Source of the DNA: a virus
Length of the DNA stretch: 36,195 bases
Direction: 5' to 3' (one strand)
IMG/VR virus record: IMGVR_UViG_3300042402_001603
Coordinates: 1-36,195 of that record
The notes below the pieces were generated by a model that ran no database searches, had not been told where the DNA came from, and saw only the letters and a program-made list of their open reading frames with translations. This document shows, piece by piece, positions 7,721-15,755 of this stretch (position 1 is its first letter; the number at the start of each line of letters is the position of its first letter). Made by a program: the position numbers and the translations under genes.

Positions 7721-8251
7721 ATGTATATAGTTGACAACGAATTATTTGATGAAACATTCATCGAAATGTTTGATAATTATTGCACTGAATCTGTTCCTTG
7801 GTTTTACGGAAGAAAATCAGCATTAAACAAAGACAATCTAATATGGGGATCAACGCTTTACGAACAGGGCGGACCTCATAATTTTTTTGCTGAATATATT
7901 TTAGCTAAGTTTTCAAAAAAATATCAAATGCAGTTTGAGATGATGAGCTGTGTGTTAAACGGGCAGACCAAAGATCAAAACACCTCTTGGCACGTGGACC
8001 TTTATTCTGGAGATTATGATATTGACAACAAATACACACTCGTGTATTATGTTAATAAAGTGTGGAATGATCCAACCGGGCAAACTGAAATAAGACTGCC
8101 TGATGGAGACATTGCAAAAATAAATTTTGAATCAGGGAAAGTAGTATGCTTTCCTAGTAAATATCAGCACTTTGGAGCTCCTCCAAGTAACGATAATGTG
8201 CTAAGAATAACATGTGCTCTTAAATTAAATTTGTTAGGAAGAATAGAATAA
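7721..8251 (+). CDS. 2OG-Fe(II) oxygenase-like protein 1
   Basis: 176 residues; the start ATG is 5 nt after the GT9 stop, giving a normal oxygenase N-terminus (MYIVDNELFDETFIEMF). An in-frame ATG at 7637 would only add residues antiparallel in meaning to the GT9 tail. The double-stranded beta-helix signature is visible: SWHVDLYSGD with H91 and D93, a strand TLVYYVNKVWNDPTGQTEI, then GKVVCFPSKYQHFGAP with distal H150 and 2OG-binding R162 in LRIT. This matches the H-x-D...H...R iron/2-oxoglutarate site of prolyl-hydroxylase-like enzymes. Expected reaction: hydroxylation of a protein residue or sugar, coupled to decarboxylation of 2-oxoglutarate. The substrate cannot be told. One base separates it from the carbamoyltransferase gene. 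Confidence 0.72.
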   Translation: MYIVDNELFDETFIEMFDNYCTESVPWFYGRKSALNKDNLIWGSTLYEQGGPHNFFAEYILAKFSKKYQMQFEMMSCVLNGQTKDQNTSWHVDLYSGDYDIDNKYTLVYYVNKVWNDPTGQTEIRLPDGDIAKINFESGKVVCFPSKYQHFGAPPSNDNVLRITCALKLNLLGRIE

Positions 8252-8252
8252 A

Positions 8253-9950
8253 ATGAAAGATACTTATATTTTAGGAATGTCTAGAGGACATAACAGCAGT
8301 GTTTGCTTACTTAAAAACGGCGAACAAATATTTTATATAGAAGAAGAGCGACTAACACGACATAAGCATGACGGAACTCCGTTTAGAGCATTAGAAGAAA
8401 CTAAAAAATTTACAGATCGAATCGATGCTGTTGCAATAGCACACACAGATAATGGTGCTCCCCAATCAGACTGGTGTTCAAATAATGTCTATGTAGAGCT
8501 TTTAAGAAAACATCATCTTATCGATCACAATACTCCGGTATTTTTGATGGGACATATTCATCATCAACTGCATGCCGCCTGCGCATTTTACAATAGTGGG
8601 TTTGATAGTGCTGTTGCTATTATTGTTGACGGTGCCGGATCGAGATATGACGGCACTAATAATATGGGTATACCAATTACATTTTGGGAAGCAGAATCAA
8701 TTATCGAATGTGGTTATCCAACAGAGTTTACCTCTCTTTACAAAAATTATCAAACAAATTACGGAACAGCAAGACAACCTATCAAGATAGAAAACGTTGA
8801 TGATGGTCGATGCTGGATTGCTGATCAACCCGGTATTGTTAAGTGTTATGAAGCTGTTACACAATATTGTGGATTTTCAGCAATTGAGGCAGGAAAAACA
8901 ATGGGCCTTGCCCCTTACGGCGAATCCGACAGTAGAATCCCAGATTTTTTCTTGTCTAATGGTGCAAGTAACCGTAATTTAATTACACCTACTATCCCAT
9001 CTGCAGCAGAAATTAATACAAATAATTACGAATTTCTTGCCGATCCTACGTTGGTCAATCAAAAAAATCTTGCCTATAAATTACAATTAGATACCCAACA
9101 AGCAGTACTTGATTTAATTAAAAAGGGAATTGAATTATCGGGCAATAAAAATGTAGTTATTGCAGGAGGATATGGTTTAAATTGTGTGGCAAATTATTTC
9201 TATAAGAAAAATCTTCCGGCAGATATTAACTTGTATGTAGAGCCTATTAGTCACGATGCCGGCACATCAATCGGTGCTGCAAGACTTGTGCATTTTAAAG
9301 AATTTCAAAATGACGTAAAACATCCACAGACTAATATATATCACGGGCCAAAATATACTATTGACGTTGATCAATTAATAGAATTAGATGATTTTAAAGC
9401 AACTACAGTATCGTACTCAGATATTGCTGGACTCATAAGAAATAAAAATATCGTTTGCATGTTCCAAGGTGGCAGCGAAGCTGGTCCACGTGCTTTGGGA
9501 AATCGAAGCATTTTATTTGATCCTACTGTGCCTAACGGCAAAGACATTGTTAATCAAGTTAAACGTCGTGAGTGGTTTAGACCATTTGCAGGTACGGTAC
9601 TAAAAGAAAATGTACACGAATGGTTCGATATGGCAGGAATGGAAGAAAGTCCGTTTATGATGTATGCAGTAGATGTAAGAAAAGAAAAGTTAGGTGTTGT
9701 GCCGTCTATTACTCACGTGGATGATACCTGCCGAGTTCAAACTGTTACAGAAGAACAAAATCCTCATTACTACAAGTTAATCCAAGAATTTAATAAATTA
9801 AGCAATGTGCCAATTTTGTTCAATACAAGTTTTAATCTAGGCGGAGATCCACTAGTAGAAACTATCGACGATGCATTAAGCACTTTAAGAAAAAGTGATT
9901 TAAAATACTTGTACCTACCTGAAGTTTCTTTGTTGTTGGAAAAAAAATAA
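8253..9950 (+). CDS. Carbamoyltransferase (NodU/CmcH/TobZ family)
   Basis: 565 residues, the usual length of the family. The N-terminal Kae1/ASKHA-like domain has MKDTYILGMSRGHNSSVCLL and the metal-site segment GHIHHQLHAACAF (residues 100-112), followed by VDGAG. The C-terminal domain has GPRALGNRS (411-419), REWFRPFAGTVL and FNTSFN, all hallmarks of O-carbamoyltransferases that use carbamoyl phosphate and ATP via carbamoyladenylate. Known substrates are sugars of Nod factors and antibiotics, and a 7-O-carbamoyl heptose occurs in Pseudomonas LPS core. Carbamoyltransferase genes are also found in cyanophages. Next to heptose genes and a GT9 transferase, a carbamoylated sugar is a reasonable guess. 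The stop overlaps the next ATG (TAATG at 9948-9952). Confidence 0.88.
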   Translation: MKDTYILGMSRGHNSSVCLLKNGEQIFYIEEERLTRHKHDGTPFRALEETKKFTDRIDAVAIAHTDNGAPQSDWCSNNVYVELLRKHHLIDHNTPVFLMGHIHHQLHAACAFYNSGFDSAVAIIVDGAGSRYDGTNNMGIPITFWEAESIIECGYPTEFTSLYKNYQTNYGTARQPIKIENVDDGRCWIADQPGIVKCYEAVTQYCGFSAIEAGKTMGLAPYGESDSRIPDFFLSNGASNRNLITPTIPSAAEINTNNYEFLADPTLVNQKNLAYKLQLDTQQAVLDLIKKGIELSGNKNVVIAGGYGLNCVANYFYKKNLPADINLYVEPISHDAGTSIGAARLVHFKEFQNDVKHPQTNIYHGPKYTIDVDQLIELDDFKATTVSYSDIAGLIRNKNIVCMFQGGSEAGPRALGNRSILFDPTVPNGKDIVNQVKRREWFRPFAGTVLKENVHEWFDMAGMEESPFMMYAVDVRKEKLGVVPSITHVDDTCRVQTVTEEQNPHYYKLIQEFNKLSNVPILFNTSFNLGGDPLVETIDDALSTLRKSDLKYLYLPEVSLLLEKK

Positions 9951-10564
9951 TGCTCTATATTGATAATGCTTATCAACAATGGATCGATTATTTACTAATT
10001 AATAAGGACAGTCCTAAAACTGCTAGAGAATTTATGTGGACGCAATCTGAATGCGAAAAAATAAAACAAGCAAGCAACAGTCTAGAACTTGTTCCGGCAC
10101 AAATTAATTCAGAAGATCAGACGATTGACGAATCGTTTCGAAAAGTTAATCGATGGCTTCTACCAAACAACGAAAAATTTTCTTGGATATATACCAAGGT
10201 ATGTAACACACTGCTATCAGCCAACAAAGATTTTTGGAATCTTGATGTTAATCTTATTGAAACAATAGAATTACTGCAATATAAATTTGATCCAACCTCG
10301 ACTATTCAAAGTCATTATAACAAACATAGTGACTTTGGCGGAAATTTTACCACACGGAAAATATCATACACTGCATTATTGTCAGATCCATCTGAGTTTT
10401 CAGGTGGAGATTTAGTATTATATCTTAGAACTGATATTACACTACCAAAAGAGCAAGGACAAGTTATATTGTTTCCGTCATTAGCATTTCATGAAGTATT
10501 GCCAGTTACACAAGGCGAAAGATGGGCGCTAGTTACTTGGATGAAAGGAAGACCTCTACGATGA
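9950..10564 (+). CDS. 2OG-Fe(II) oxygenase-like protein 2 (PKHD/PiuC type)
   Basis: 204 residues. The helical N-terminal ~110 residues are followed by a jelly-roll domain with YNKHSDFGG (H126, D128), ISYTALLSDPSEFSGGDLVL (138-157), a GQVILFPSLAFHEVLPV segment (distal H181), and GERWALVTW (R191). The pattern closely follows PKHD-type hydroxylases such as PiuC/YbiX. Iron-binding H-x-D...H and 2OG-binding Arg are all present, so the protein is probably active. It overlaps the carbamoyltransferase stop (TAATG) and the sulfotransferase start (ATGA), so the three are translationally coupled. Substrate unknown. Confidence 0.78.
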   Translation: MLYIDNAYQQWIDYLLINKDSPKTAREFMWTQSECEKIKQASNSLELVPAQINSEDQTIDESFRKVNRWLLPNNEKFSWIYTKVCNTLLSANKDFWNLDVNLIETIELLQYKFDPTSTIQSHYNKHSDFGGNFTTRKISYTALLSDPSEFSGGDLVLYLRTDITLPKEQGQVILFPSLAFHEVLPVTQGERWALVTWMKGRPLR

Positions 10565-11421
10565 AAGATATACATTTTATTATAGGTCTTCCTAGAACAG
10601 GTTCTACAACACTGACTGCTGTTCTTGATCAAAATCCAAATTTTTATGCTACAGGAACTACACCAGTTCCTAGCATTGTTGAGTCTATTGTAAAAAATAT
10701 GGGACCGCAGTCAGATTTTACATCTACTGATCATAAGGATTTAAAAAAACGATTCTACGGAATGGTAGAAGGCGCGATTCGAGGCTGGCACGAAACTGAA
10801 ACTGATAATCCTGTAATTTTTAGTAAAGGTAGACCTTGGATAATGTTTTATGACGAGTTAAAAACAATATATCCAAAGGCAAAATTTATTTTTTGTGTTC
10901 GAGATCTACGAGGAATTATATTAAGTTTTGAAAAACTTTTACCTGAATTTCCGTATCTAAGATTTTCTTTACCCGAATATCAAGGACTTACTCCTCATCG
11001 GTTAAATCAAAAAGATAGAATAGAATTTTGGCTTAAAAATCCTATGAGTGCCCTCGGCATTTGTTTACCGTTTTTTTCAAAGTTCTATGATCTTTATAAA
11101 AAATGTCCTGACGATTTCATTGTTATGCGGTACGAGGATCTTACTAAAGATCCGCAGACTACAATAGCATCATTATATAATTCGTTAGGGTATGACCATT
11201 TTCAACATGACTTTACGAATTTAAATCATAAAATAAAAGAATACGATTCGGCATATTGGGCGTATGTTGATCATACAGTAGGTAAAGAAATCGTATATCG
11301 AGAGCCAGACTATTCAGTTTTAGGCGAACATAATCAGGGAATCATAGATGACAACATTGAATATTACAAACTATTCTATCCAGAAATTTTCAGACATACT
11401 TCAAAACGTAGTCGTTTTTAA
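10561..11421 (+). CDS. PAPS-dependent sulfotransferase-like protein
   Basis: 286 residues from the ATG at 10561, which overlaps the upstream TGA as ATGA. An earlier in-frame ATG at 10522 would bury the start inside the oxygenase. The 5'-phosphosulfate loop is GLPRTGSTTL (residues 9-18). The 3'-phosphate motif is visible around residues 108-125 as FIFCVRDLRGIILSFEK, including the conserved R and S. A later FIVMRYEDLTKDP segment also fits the family. These enzymes move sulfate from PAPS to hydroxyls or amines of sugars, lipids or tyrosine. The downstream gene starts 74 nt before its end. Confidence 0.8.
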   Translation: MKDIHFIIGLPRTGSTTLTAVLDQNPNFYATGTTPVPSIVESIVKNMGPQSDFTSTDHKDLKKRFYGMVEGAIRGWHETETDNPVIFSKGRPWIMFYDELKTIYPKAKFIFCVRDLRGIILSFEKLLPEFPYLRFSLPEYQGLTPHRLNQKDRIEFWLKNPMSALGICLPFFSKFYDLYKKCPDDFIVMRYEDLTKDPQTTIASLYNSLGYDHFQHDFTNLNHKIKEYDSAYWAYVDHTVGKEIVYREPDYSVLGEHNQGIIDDNIEYYKLFYPEIFRHTSKRSRF

Positions 11422-11926
11422 AAATATTCTGTCAGCTGAAACTTGCAATCAAATTGCAACATATTCTCGCACATTATTCGAAGAAGGCAAAATGTCAAAA
11501 AACATGGCTGGAGATAATCGATGGCGTTATCGAATTCTAGATAACAAATTTAAACCTATTGACGACATTATTACATCATTTAACGAAATATTTAATCAAC
11601 ACAACGGTACTCCTGATACTAAAATTGGAAATATTATTACCTATAATATTGCACCAAGTTACATACAACGCCATAAGGACGACTACGGTCCGTTTCATCT
11701 AAGAATTAATTTAATTACGGAAAAACCAGAGTTTAGTGGCAATCCGATTATAGATGGATTACTTTACAAGATTTTACCAGGTGATGGTTGGGCATTTAGT
11801 CCGTCGCACACGGCTCACGGAACTACAATACTATCTACTGACAGTAGAGTTAATTTAAGTATGGGTTGGAATTTTGACAATTTAGAGGATTACAAAAATG
11901 CATTTATTTCTATTAGTTCCCAATAA
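11348..11926 (+). CDS. 2OG-Fe(II) oxygenase-like protein 3
   Basis: 192 residues. The ATG at 11348 lies inside the end of the sulfotransferase gene (74-nt overlap); no ATG or GTG placed nearer the junction keeps the conserved N-terminal strand (VVVFKNILSAETCNQI, about 21-36). The catalytic set is Y-I-Q-R-H109-K-D111, distal H157 within SPSHTAHGTT, and R167 in DSRVNLSMGW. H154 is an alternative distal ligand. The arrangement fits 2OG-Fe(II) hydroxylases. It overlaps the downstream fusion gene by 29 nt. Both long overlaps are typical of the compact packing of this island. Substrate unknown. Confidence 0.65.
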   Translation: MTTLNITNYSIQKFSDILQNVVVFKNILSAETCNQIATYSRTLFEEGKMSKNMAGDNRWRYRILDNKFKPIDDIITSFNEIFNQHNGTPDTKIGNIITYNIAPSYIQRHKDDYGPFHLRINLITEKPEFSGNPIIDGLLYKILPGDGWAFSPSHTAHGTTILSTDSRVNLSMGWNFDNLEDYKNAFISISSQ

Positions 11927-13157
11927 CAGCGGCAGTTCTATATTACATGATCTAATTGCAACCTCTCCCGATGTTGCAATCTTACCAAGTGAAGGACAGT
12001 TTTGCGATAACTTTGTCGGACCACTTGCTTACCAGTATGGTATTGCACATTTTTTTACTAAAAAAGAAGATATATTTAGAAACAAAAAAAATTATGAATG
12101 GGAAATAATTAAACGTCAATGGAAATTTCATTGGAATAATTCAAATCCCAACGCAACTGTATTTTTACAAAAAAGTCCTCCAGATATATTACGAGATGAT
12201 ATGTTAACGGAAGAGTTTGAGGATACTAAGTTTATTATAATGATTAGAAATCCTTATGCTATGGTCGAAAGTATTTTACGTGCAAATCCAACGGCATCGT
12301 TAGTAGATGCGGCTACTCATGCAATTAGATGTTTAGAAATACAGCTTGAAAATAGTGAAAAATATTTAAATGATTTAGTTTTTAAATACGAAGATCTAAC
12401 AAACAATACTACTGAAATTGTTAAACAGATAGAAGAATATTTAAACATTACTAGAATAGATAATAATAGAATTTTTAATACCAAAGGATACTCTTCAAAA
12501 ATTTTAAATATGAACGAGTTTCAAATTAAAAAATTATCGGACAAACAATTAAAAATTATAAATTCTGTATTTTCTAAAAAAATGACAGTATTGTCTGAAT
12601 GCGGTTATGAACTAATTGAATCAGAAAATTTTAATTTTAAATTTATATCTAATTTAAATGTAGAGGTCTTAAAAAGTAAGCTAGTAGGCCTTACTGACAA
12701 TGTTTGGAATGAATTTACGTTCAGACAAGAAACTTATGATGTTCATGCAAAGACACTGACTATTCCTTTAATTTTTAGTAAAGATTTTGAATCAGAAAAT
12801 GTAACTTATCATCCTTATTTTGAACGTTTTACTGATGAGATAAAAGTATTAACTGCGATCTTTGAAGAGAAATTAGGTTTTGGATATATAACCAGGGCAA
12901 TTTTGGTAAATTTAAAAGCTAATAGCACTATACCCGAACATATAGATTCTGGCAGTAGTTTAGACGCCTGCCACAGAATGCATATTCCTCTAATTACAAA
13001 TACACAATGTGATTTTAGAGTTGGTTTAGAAACAATACAAATGAAAGCTGGAGAGATATGGGAAATCAATAACACTAATAAGATTCACAGCGTAAAAAAT
13101 CTCAGTAACGAAGATAGAATTCATTTAATAGTTGACTGGATAACTATTATAGATTAA
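11898..13157 (+). CDS. Sulfotransferase-like / Asp/Asn-beta-hydroxylase-like fusion protein
   Basis: 419 residues in two parts. Residues 1-~240 look like a sulfotransferase: P-loop-like VPNNSGSSILHDL (7-19), KFIIMIRNPYAMVESIL as the 3'-phosphate motif (near 111-127), and VFKYEDL. Residues ~255-419 look like an aspartyl/asparaginyl beta-hydroxylase type 2OG oxygenase: IPEHIDSG with H348 and D350, HRMHIPL, GEIWEINNTNKIHSV with distal H397, and DRIHLIVDW. The first part departs from the standard PRTGST loop, so its activity is less sure than that of the gene at 10561. A single protein could sulfate and hydroxylate the same acceptor in turn. The start ATG at 11898 overlaps the previous gene by 29 nt. 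Confidence 0.62.
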   Translation: MHLFLLVPNNSGSSILHDLIATSPDVAILPSEGQFCDNFVGPLAYQYGIAHFFTKKEDIFRNKKNYEWEIIKRQWKFHWNNSNPNATVFLQKSPPDILRDDMLTEEFEDTKFIIMIRNPYAMVESILRANPTASLVDAATHAIRCLEIQLENSEKYLNDLVFKYEDLTNNTTEIVKQIEEYLNITRIDNNRIFNTKGYSSKILNMNEFQIKKLSDKQLKIINSVFSKKMTVLSECGYELIESENFNFKFISNLNVEVLKSKLVGLTDNVWNEFTFRQETYDVHAKTLTIPLIFSKDFESENVTYHPYFERFTDEIKVLTAIFEEKLGFGYITRAILVNLKANSTIPEHIDSGSSLDACHRMHIPLITNTQCDFRVGLETIQMKAGEIWEINNTNKIHSVKNLSNEDRIHLIVDWITIID

Positions 13158-13167
13158 GGAATATGTT

Positions 13168-13797
13168 ATGAATAATATATATAGTTGTAATTTCCCTAAC
13201 GTGGGTTTTATGGGATGTGATTTATCGGATGACGAATTTTTACCAATCTTAGAAGAAGCATTGGAAATACAAAAAAATTTTAGTCAAGCACAACCTATGA
13301 ATGACAAGTTAGTTGGCCATATTGAACACGAATACTTAATGATCAAGACTCATAATCTTATCGAAAATTTGAGTACACAAATGGCATTAAAATATCAAAT
13401 AGCATATCAGTCATTTAAAATTCCTGAAAAATCTAAATTGTCAATGGACGGTGCGTGGATCAACTTTCAAAAAAAACATGAATTCAATCCACTACATAAT
13501 CATTCTGGTGATTTTAGTTTTGTAATATATGTTAAAATTCCGTATACTATAGAAGAAGAGAAAAAATATAGTGCAAAAGTTCCGACACACTTACAAGTTC
13601 CGGGCAGTTTTCTCTTTCATTATACAGATGCATTGGGGCAGATTGCACCGTGGTGTATTCCTACTGATCAATCGTATGAAAAGCGAATGATAATATTTCC
13701 TGCAAAAATGATGCACACTGTTTATCCGTTTTACTCATCGGACGATTATAGAATTTCTATTTCAGGAAATTTAAGAGTAGAAGCTATCGATAGTTGA
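13168..13797 (+). CDS. 2OG-Fe(II) oxygenase-like protein 4 (TIGR02466-like)
   Basis: 209 residues after an AAGGA ribosome-binding site. The core is FNPLHNHSGDFSFVIYVKIP (around residues 109-128), in which H-x-H plus the acid that follows takes the place of the usual H-x-D, as in the putative oxygenase family TIGR02466. Further on are RMIIFPAKMMHTVYPF with the distal His and DDYRISISGNL with the 2OG-binding Arg. Related genes are frequent in cyanophages and other marine T4-like phages. The long insert before the FPAK strand (THLQVPGSFLFHYTD) resembles a lid. No substrate is known for this phage family; a protein or glycan hydroxylase is inferred. Confidence 0.65.
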   Translation: MNNIYSCNFPNVGFMGCDLSDDEFLPILEEALEIQKNFSQAQPMNDKLVGHIEHEYLMIKTHNLIENLSTQMALKYQIAYQSFKIPEKSKLSMDGAWINFQKKHEFNPLHNHSGDFSFVIYVKIPYTIEEEKKYSAKVPTHLQVPGSFLFHYTDALGQIAPWCIPTDQSYEKRMIIFPAKMMHTVYPFYSSDDYRISISGNLRVEAIDS

Positions 13798-13816
13798 CAA
13801 AATACAGGCAATTAAA

Positions 13817-14179
13817 ATGAGACTAACGGGATTTGTTAAGAAAGGTTGGGGCCACGAATTAATTTGGGCAACTACTGACAAATATTGCGGAAAAATAATG
13901 GTATTTGAAAAAGTCGGATCAAAGTTTTCTATGCACCTTCACAAAGAAAAAGACGAAACTTGGTTTATTAATTCTGGTAGTTTTAAATTAAGAATATTAG
14001 ATACTAACACAACAAATATAACCGAACAAATACTAAAGCAAGGCGATATATGGCATAACCCGCCTATGTTACCCCATCAAGTAGAATCCTTAGAAGAAAA
14101 TTCTAGTATTTTTGAAGTTAGTACACCAGATTCAGTTGAAGATAATTTTAGAATATTTCCAGGAGACAGTCAACAATGA
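13817..14179 (+). CDS. Single-domain cupin (mannose-6-phosphate-isomerase-type)
   Basis: 120 residues with a textbook cupin metal site: H40-L-H42 and E47 in motif 1 (SMHLHKEKDETWF) and H87 in motif 2 (HNPPMLPHQVES). The N-terminus (FVKKGWGHELIWA) resembles the C-terminal cupin of type II phosphomannose isomerase/GDP-mannose pyrophosphorylase enzymes. Such free-standing cupins in sugar clusters act as sugar-phosphate isomerases or epimerases, or only bind a sugar phosphate. Here it sits directly upstream of a HAD phosphatase and heptose genes, so a sugar-phosphate step is plausible. It cannot be equated with GmhA, which has a different fold. The stop overlaps the next ATG (ATGA). Confidence 0.65.
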   Translation: MRLTGFVKKGWGHELIWATTDKYCGKIMVFEKVGSKFSMHLHKEKDETWFINSGSFKLRILDTNTTNITEQILKQGDIWHNPPMLPHQVESLEENSSIFEVSTPDSVEDNFRIFPGDSQQ

Positions 14180-14661
14180 CGACTTTGTACTTAGACATGG
14201 ACGGTGTTGTAGCAGACTTTAACGGTTATGCTAGCGAAATTTTAAATAAACAACAGATTATTCACGATCGATGGGATGACGAGGATTGGAATGTATTAAA
14301 AGAAAATCCTAGACTCTATAGAAATTTAAAAAAAACCAAAGAAGCCGATCTAATTGTAGAGTTTTGTAAAACATATTGCAAAAAGAACAAATATCAACTA
14401 TTGTTTTTGACTGCGGTTCCTAAGGCTAATGACATTTCGTGGGCCTTTTATGATAAAGTATTATGGATACAAGAACACTACCCAGATATTCCTGTTATGT
14501 TTGGTCCGTATAGCAAAGACAAACACACGCACTGTATACCCGGCGATATTTTAATCGATGATCGTACTAGCAATATTAACGAATGGAATAATGTCGGTGG
14601 TGTTGGTTTATTATACAAAAACAACTTTGAAGAAATTCGAAATATATTATTAAATGACTAA
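14176..14661 (+). CDS. HAD-family phosphatase (5'-nucleotidase/NT5C-like)
   Basis: 161 residues. HAD motif I is DMDGVVADF with nucleophile D7 and acid/base D9. Motif II is FLTA (T79), a Lys candidate follows (K114/K116), and motif III is DILIDDRTSN (D128, D129). The layout resembles deoxyribonucleotidase-like HADs found in phages more than GmhB, which has a DRDGT motif I and a zinc loop not seen here. In this position, between a cupin and the HldE-type genes, it could still supply the missing heptose-1,7-bisphosphate phosphatase step; that is a hypothesis. It overlaps the cupin (4 nt) and the adenylyltransferase (8 nt). Confidence 0.68.
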   Translation: MTTLYLDMDGVVADFNGYASEILNKQQIIHDRWDDEDWNVLKENPRLYRNLKKTKEADLIVEFCKTYCKKNKYQLLFLTAVPKANDISWAFYDKVLWIQEHYPDIPVMFGPYSKDKHTHCIPGDILIDDRTSNINEWNNVGGVGLLYKNNFEEIRNILLND

Positions 14662-15058
14662 AGTTTTTGTAAACGGAACGTTTGATATTGTTCACTTAGG
14701 ACATATAAAACTTTTAGAATATGCAAGGTGTTATCCTAATTCGTTTATTCTTGTAGCTATAGATAGTGATATTAGAGTAAAACAGTTGAAAGGTAATAAT
14801 CGTCCGATAAATTCACAATACGACCGTTTAAATTTATTATCGGCATTGAAATTTGTAGATCAAGTAGAAATTTTTAATACTGATCAAGAACTCATAGATT
14901 TAATCAAAGATTTTAAACCCGATGTGATGGTTAAAGGCAGTGACTATCAAGGTCGGCCTATTATAGGTGCAGAATACTGCAAAGAGATAAAATTTTATGA
15001 CAGAGTTGAACCATACTCAACAACAAAAACAATACAAAATATTACTCATAGGGGATAA
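14654..15058 (+). CDS. hldE (C-domain): ADP-heptose synthase adenylyltransferase domain (HldE C-domain-like)
   Basis: 134 residues, a free-standing nucleotidyltransferase of the RfaE2 type: VNGTFDIVHLGHIKLL with H14-x-x-H17, IDSDIRVKQLKGNNRPI (37-52), then PDVMVKGSDYQ (89-99) and the STT motif (122-124) before the C-terminus. The LKG-x-x-RP and VKG-x-DY elements favour heptose-1-phosphate adenylyltransferase over glycerol-3-phosphate cytidylyltransferase. Known role: heptose 1-beta-phosphate plus ATP gives ADP-D-glycero-heptose and PPi. In E. coli it is the C-terminal half of HldE; here it is separate and lies upstream of the kinase, overlapping it by 62 nt. Ligation to the kinase domain is lost, so the product presumably diffuses between two proteins. 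Confidence 0.75.
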   Translation: MTKVFVNGTFDIVHLGHIKLLEYARCYPNSFILVAIDSDIRVKQLKGNNRPINSQYDRLNLLSALKFVDQVEIFNTDQELIDLIKDFKPDVMVKGSDYQGRPIIGAEYCKEIKFYDRVEPYSTTKTIQNITHRG

Positions 15059-15755
15059 TTGTACAGACATATATCAATATGGCACTGTTGATCGTATTAG
15101 TCCCGAAGCCCCAGTTCCTGTATTTAAATTTAGTCACGAAGAAAGCAGACCCGGCATGGCCGGCAATGTCTGTAATAATCTAATAACCTTAGGGTGCAAT
15201 GTTTATTCTGTATACGGAGAAAACAGTACAAAGACTAGATTAATTGATATTAGAAGTAAACAACAGATTGTAAGAATTGACAATGATGTAATCTCTACAC
15301 CAGTAAAGATTAACTACAACTTAGACACCTATGATGCTATTGTGGTTAGTGACTATAACAAAGGAACAGTTAGCTATGAGCTAATAGAACAATTGATTGA
15401 AACCAAAATTCCTGTATTTGTAGATACAAAGAAAACAGACTTAGATCGTATGCAAGGAGCGTGGGTTAAAATTAATGAACTAGAGTATAGCAAAATTAAA
15501 AGTGAATGCAGTGGGCTTATTGTTACACGTGGTCCTAGTGGTGCAGATGCTATACATCAGCAGTATAGTTCCAAGGCACCAAAAGTAGAGGTGGTAGACG
15601 TTACAGGTGCAGGAGATACTTTTCTTGCTGCACTGGCCTACAATTACCTACACACTAAAAATATAACAAGAGCAATGGATTTTGCCAACCTAGCTGCTGC
15701 TGTTACAGTTCAACACGTTGGATGCTATGCTCCAACAATGGAAGAAATTTTATGA
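14997..15755 (+). CDS. hldE (N-domain): D-glycero-heptose-7-phosphate kinase-like (HldE N-domain, PfkB/ribokinase fold)
   Basis: 252 residues. Its N-terminal part matches HldE closely: YKILLIGDNCTDIY (13-26), VDRISPEAPVPVF (31-43), ESRPGMAGNVCNNL (49-62). The PfkB signature DVTGAGDTF is at 201-209 with catalytic D207. Known role: ATP-dependent phosphorylation of heptose-7-phosphate at C1. It is about 65 residues shorter than the HldE kinase domain, with a deletion between GENSTK (75-80) and IVRID, a segment that normally helps form the lid and dimer interface. The ATG at 14997 lies inside the adenylyltransferase gene; it is the only ATG that keeps the first beta strand. It overlaps the epimerase gene as ATGA. 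Confidence 0.78.
   Translation: MTELNHTQQQKQYKILLIGDNCTDIYQYGTVDRISPEAPVPVFKFSHEESRPGMAGNVCNNLITLGCNVYSVYGENSTKTRLIDIRSKQQIVRIDNDVISTPVKINYNLDTYDAIVVSDYNKGTVSYELIEQLIETKIPVFVDTKKTDLDRMQGAWVKINELEYSKIKSECSGLIVTRGPSGADAIHQQYSSKAPKVEVVDVTGAGDTFLAALAYNYLHTKNITRAMDFANLAAAVTVQHVGCYAPTMEEIL

Noticed and set aside
14176-14661. Direct assignment of the HAD gene as GmhB
   Set aside because: Motif I is DMDGVVADF, not DRDGT, and the zinc loop of GmhB is missing; kept as a nucleotidase-like HAD that might replace GmhB.
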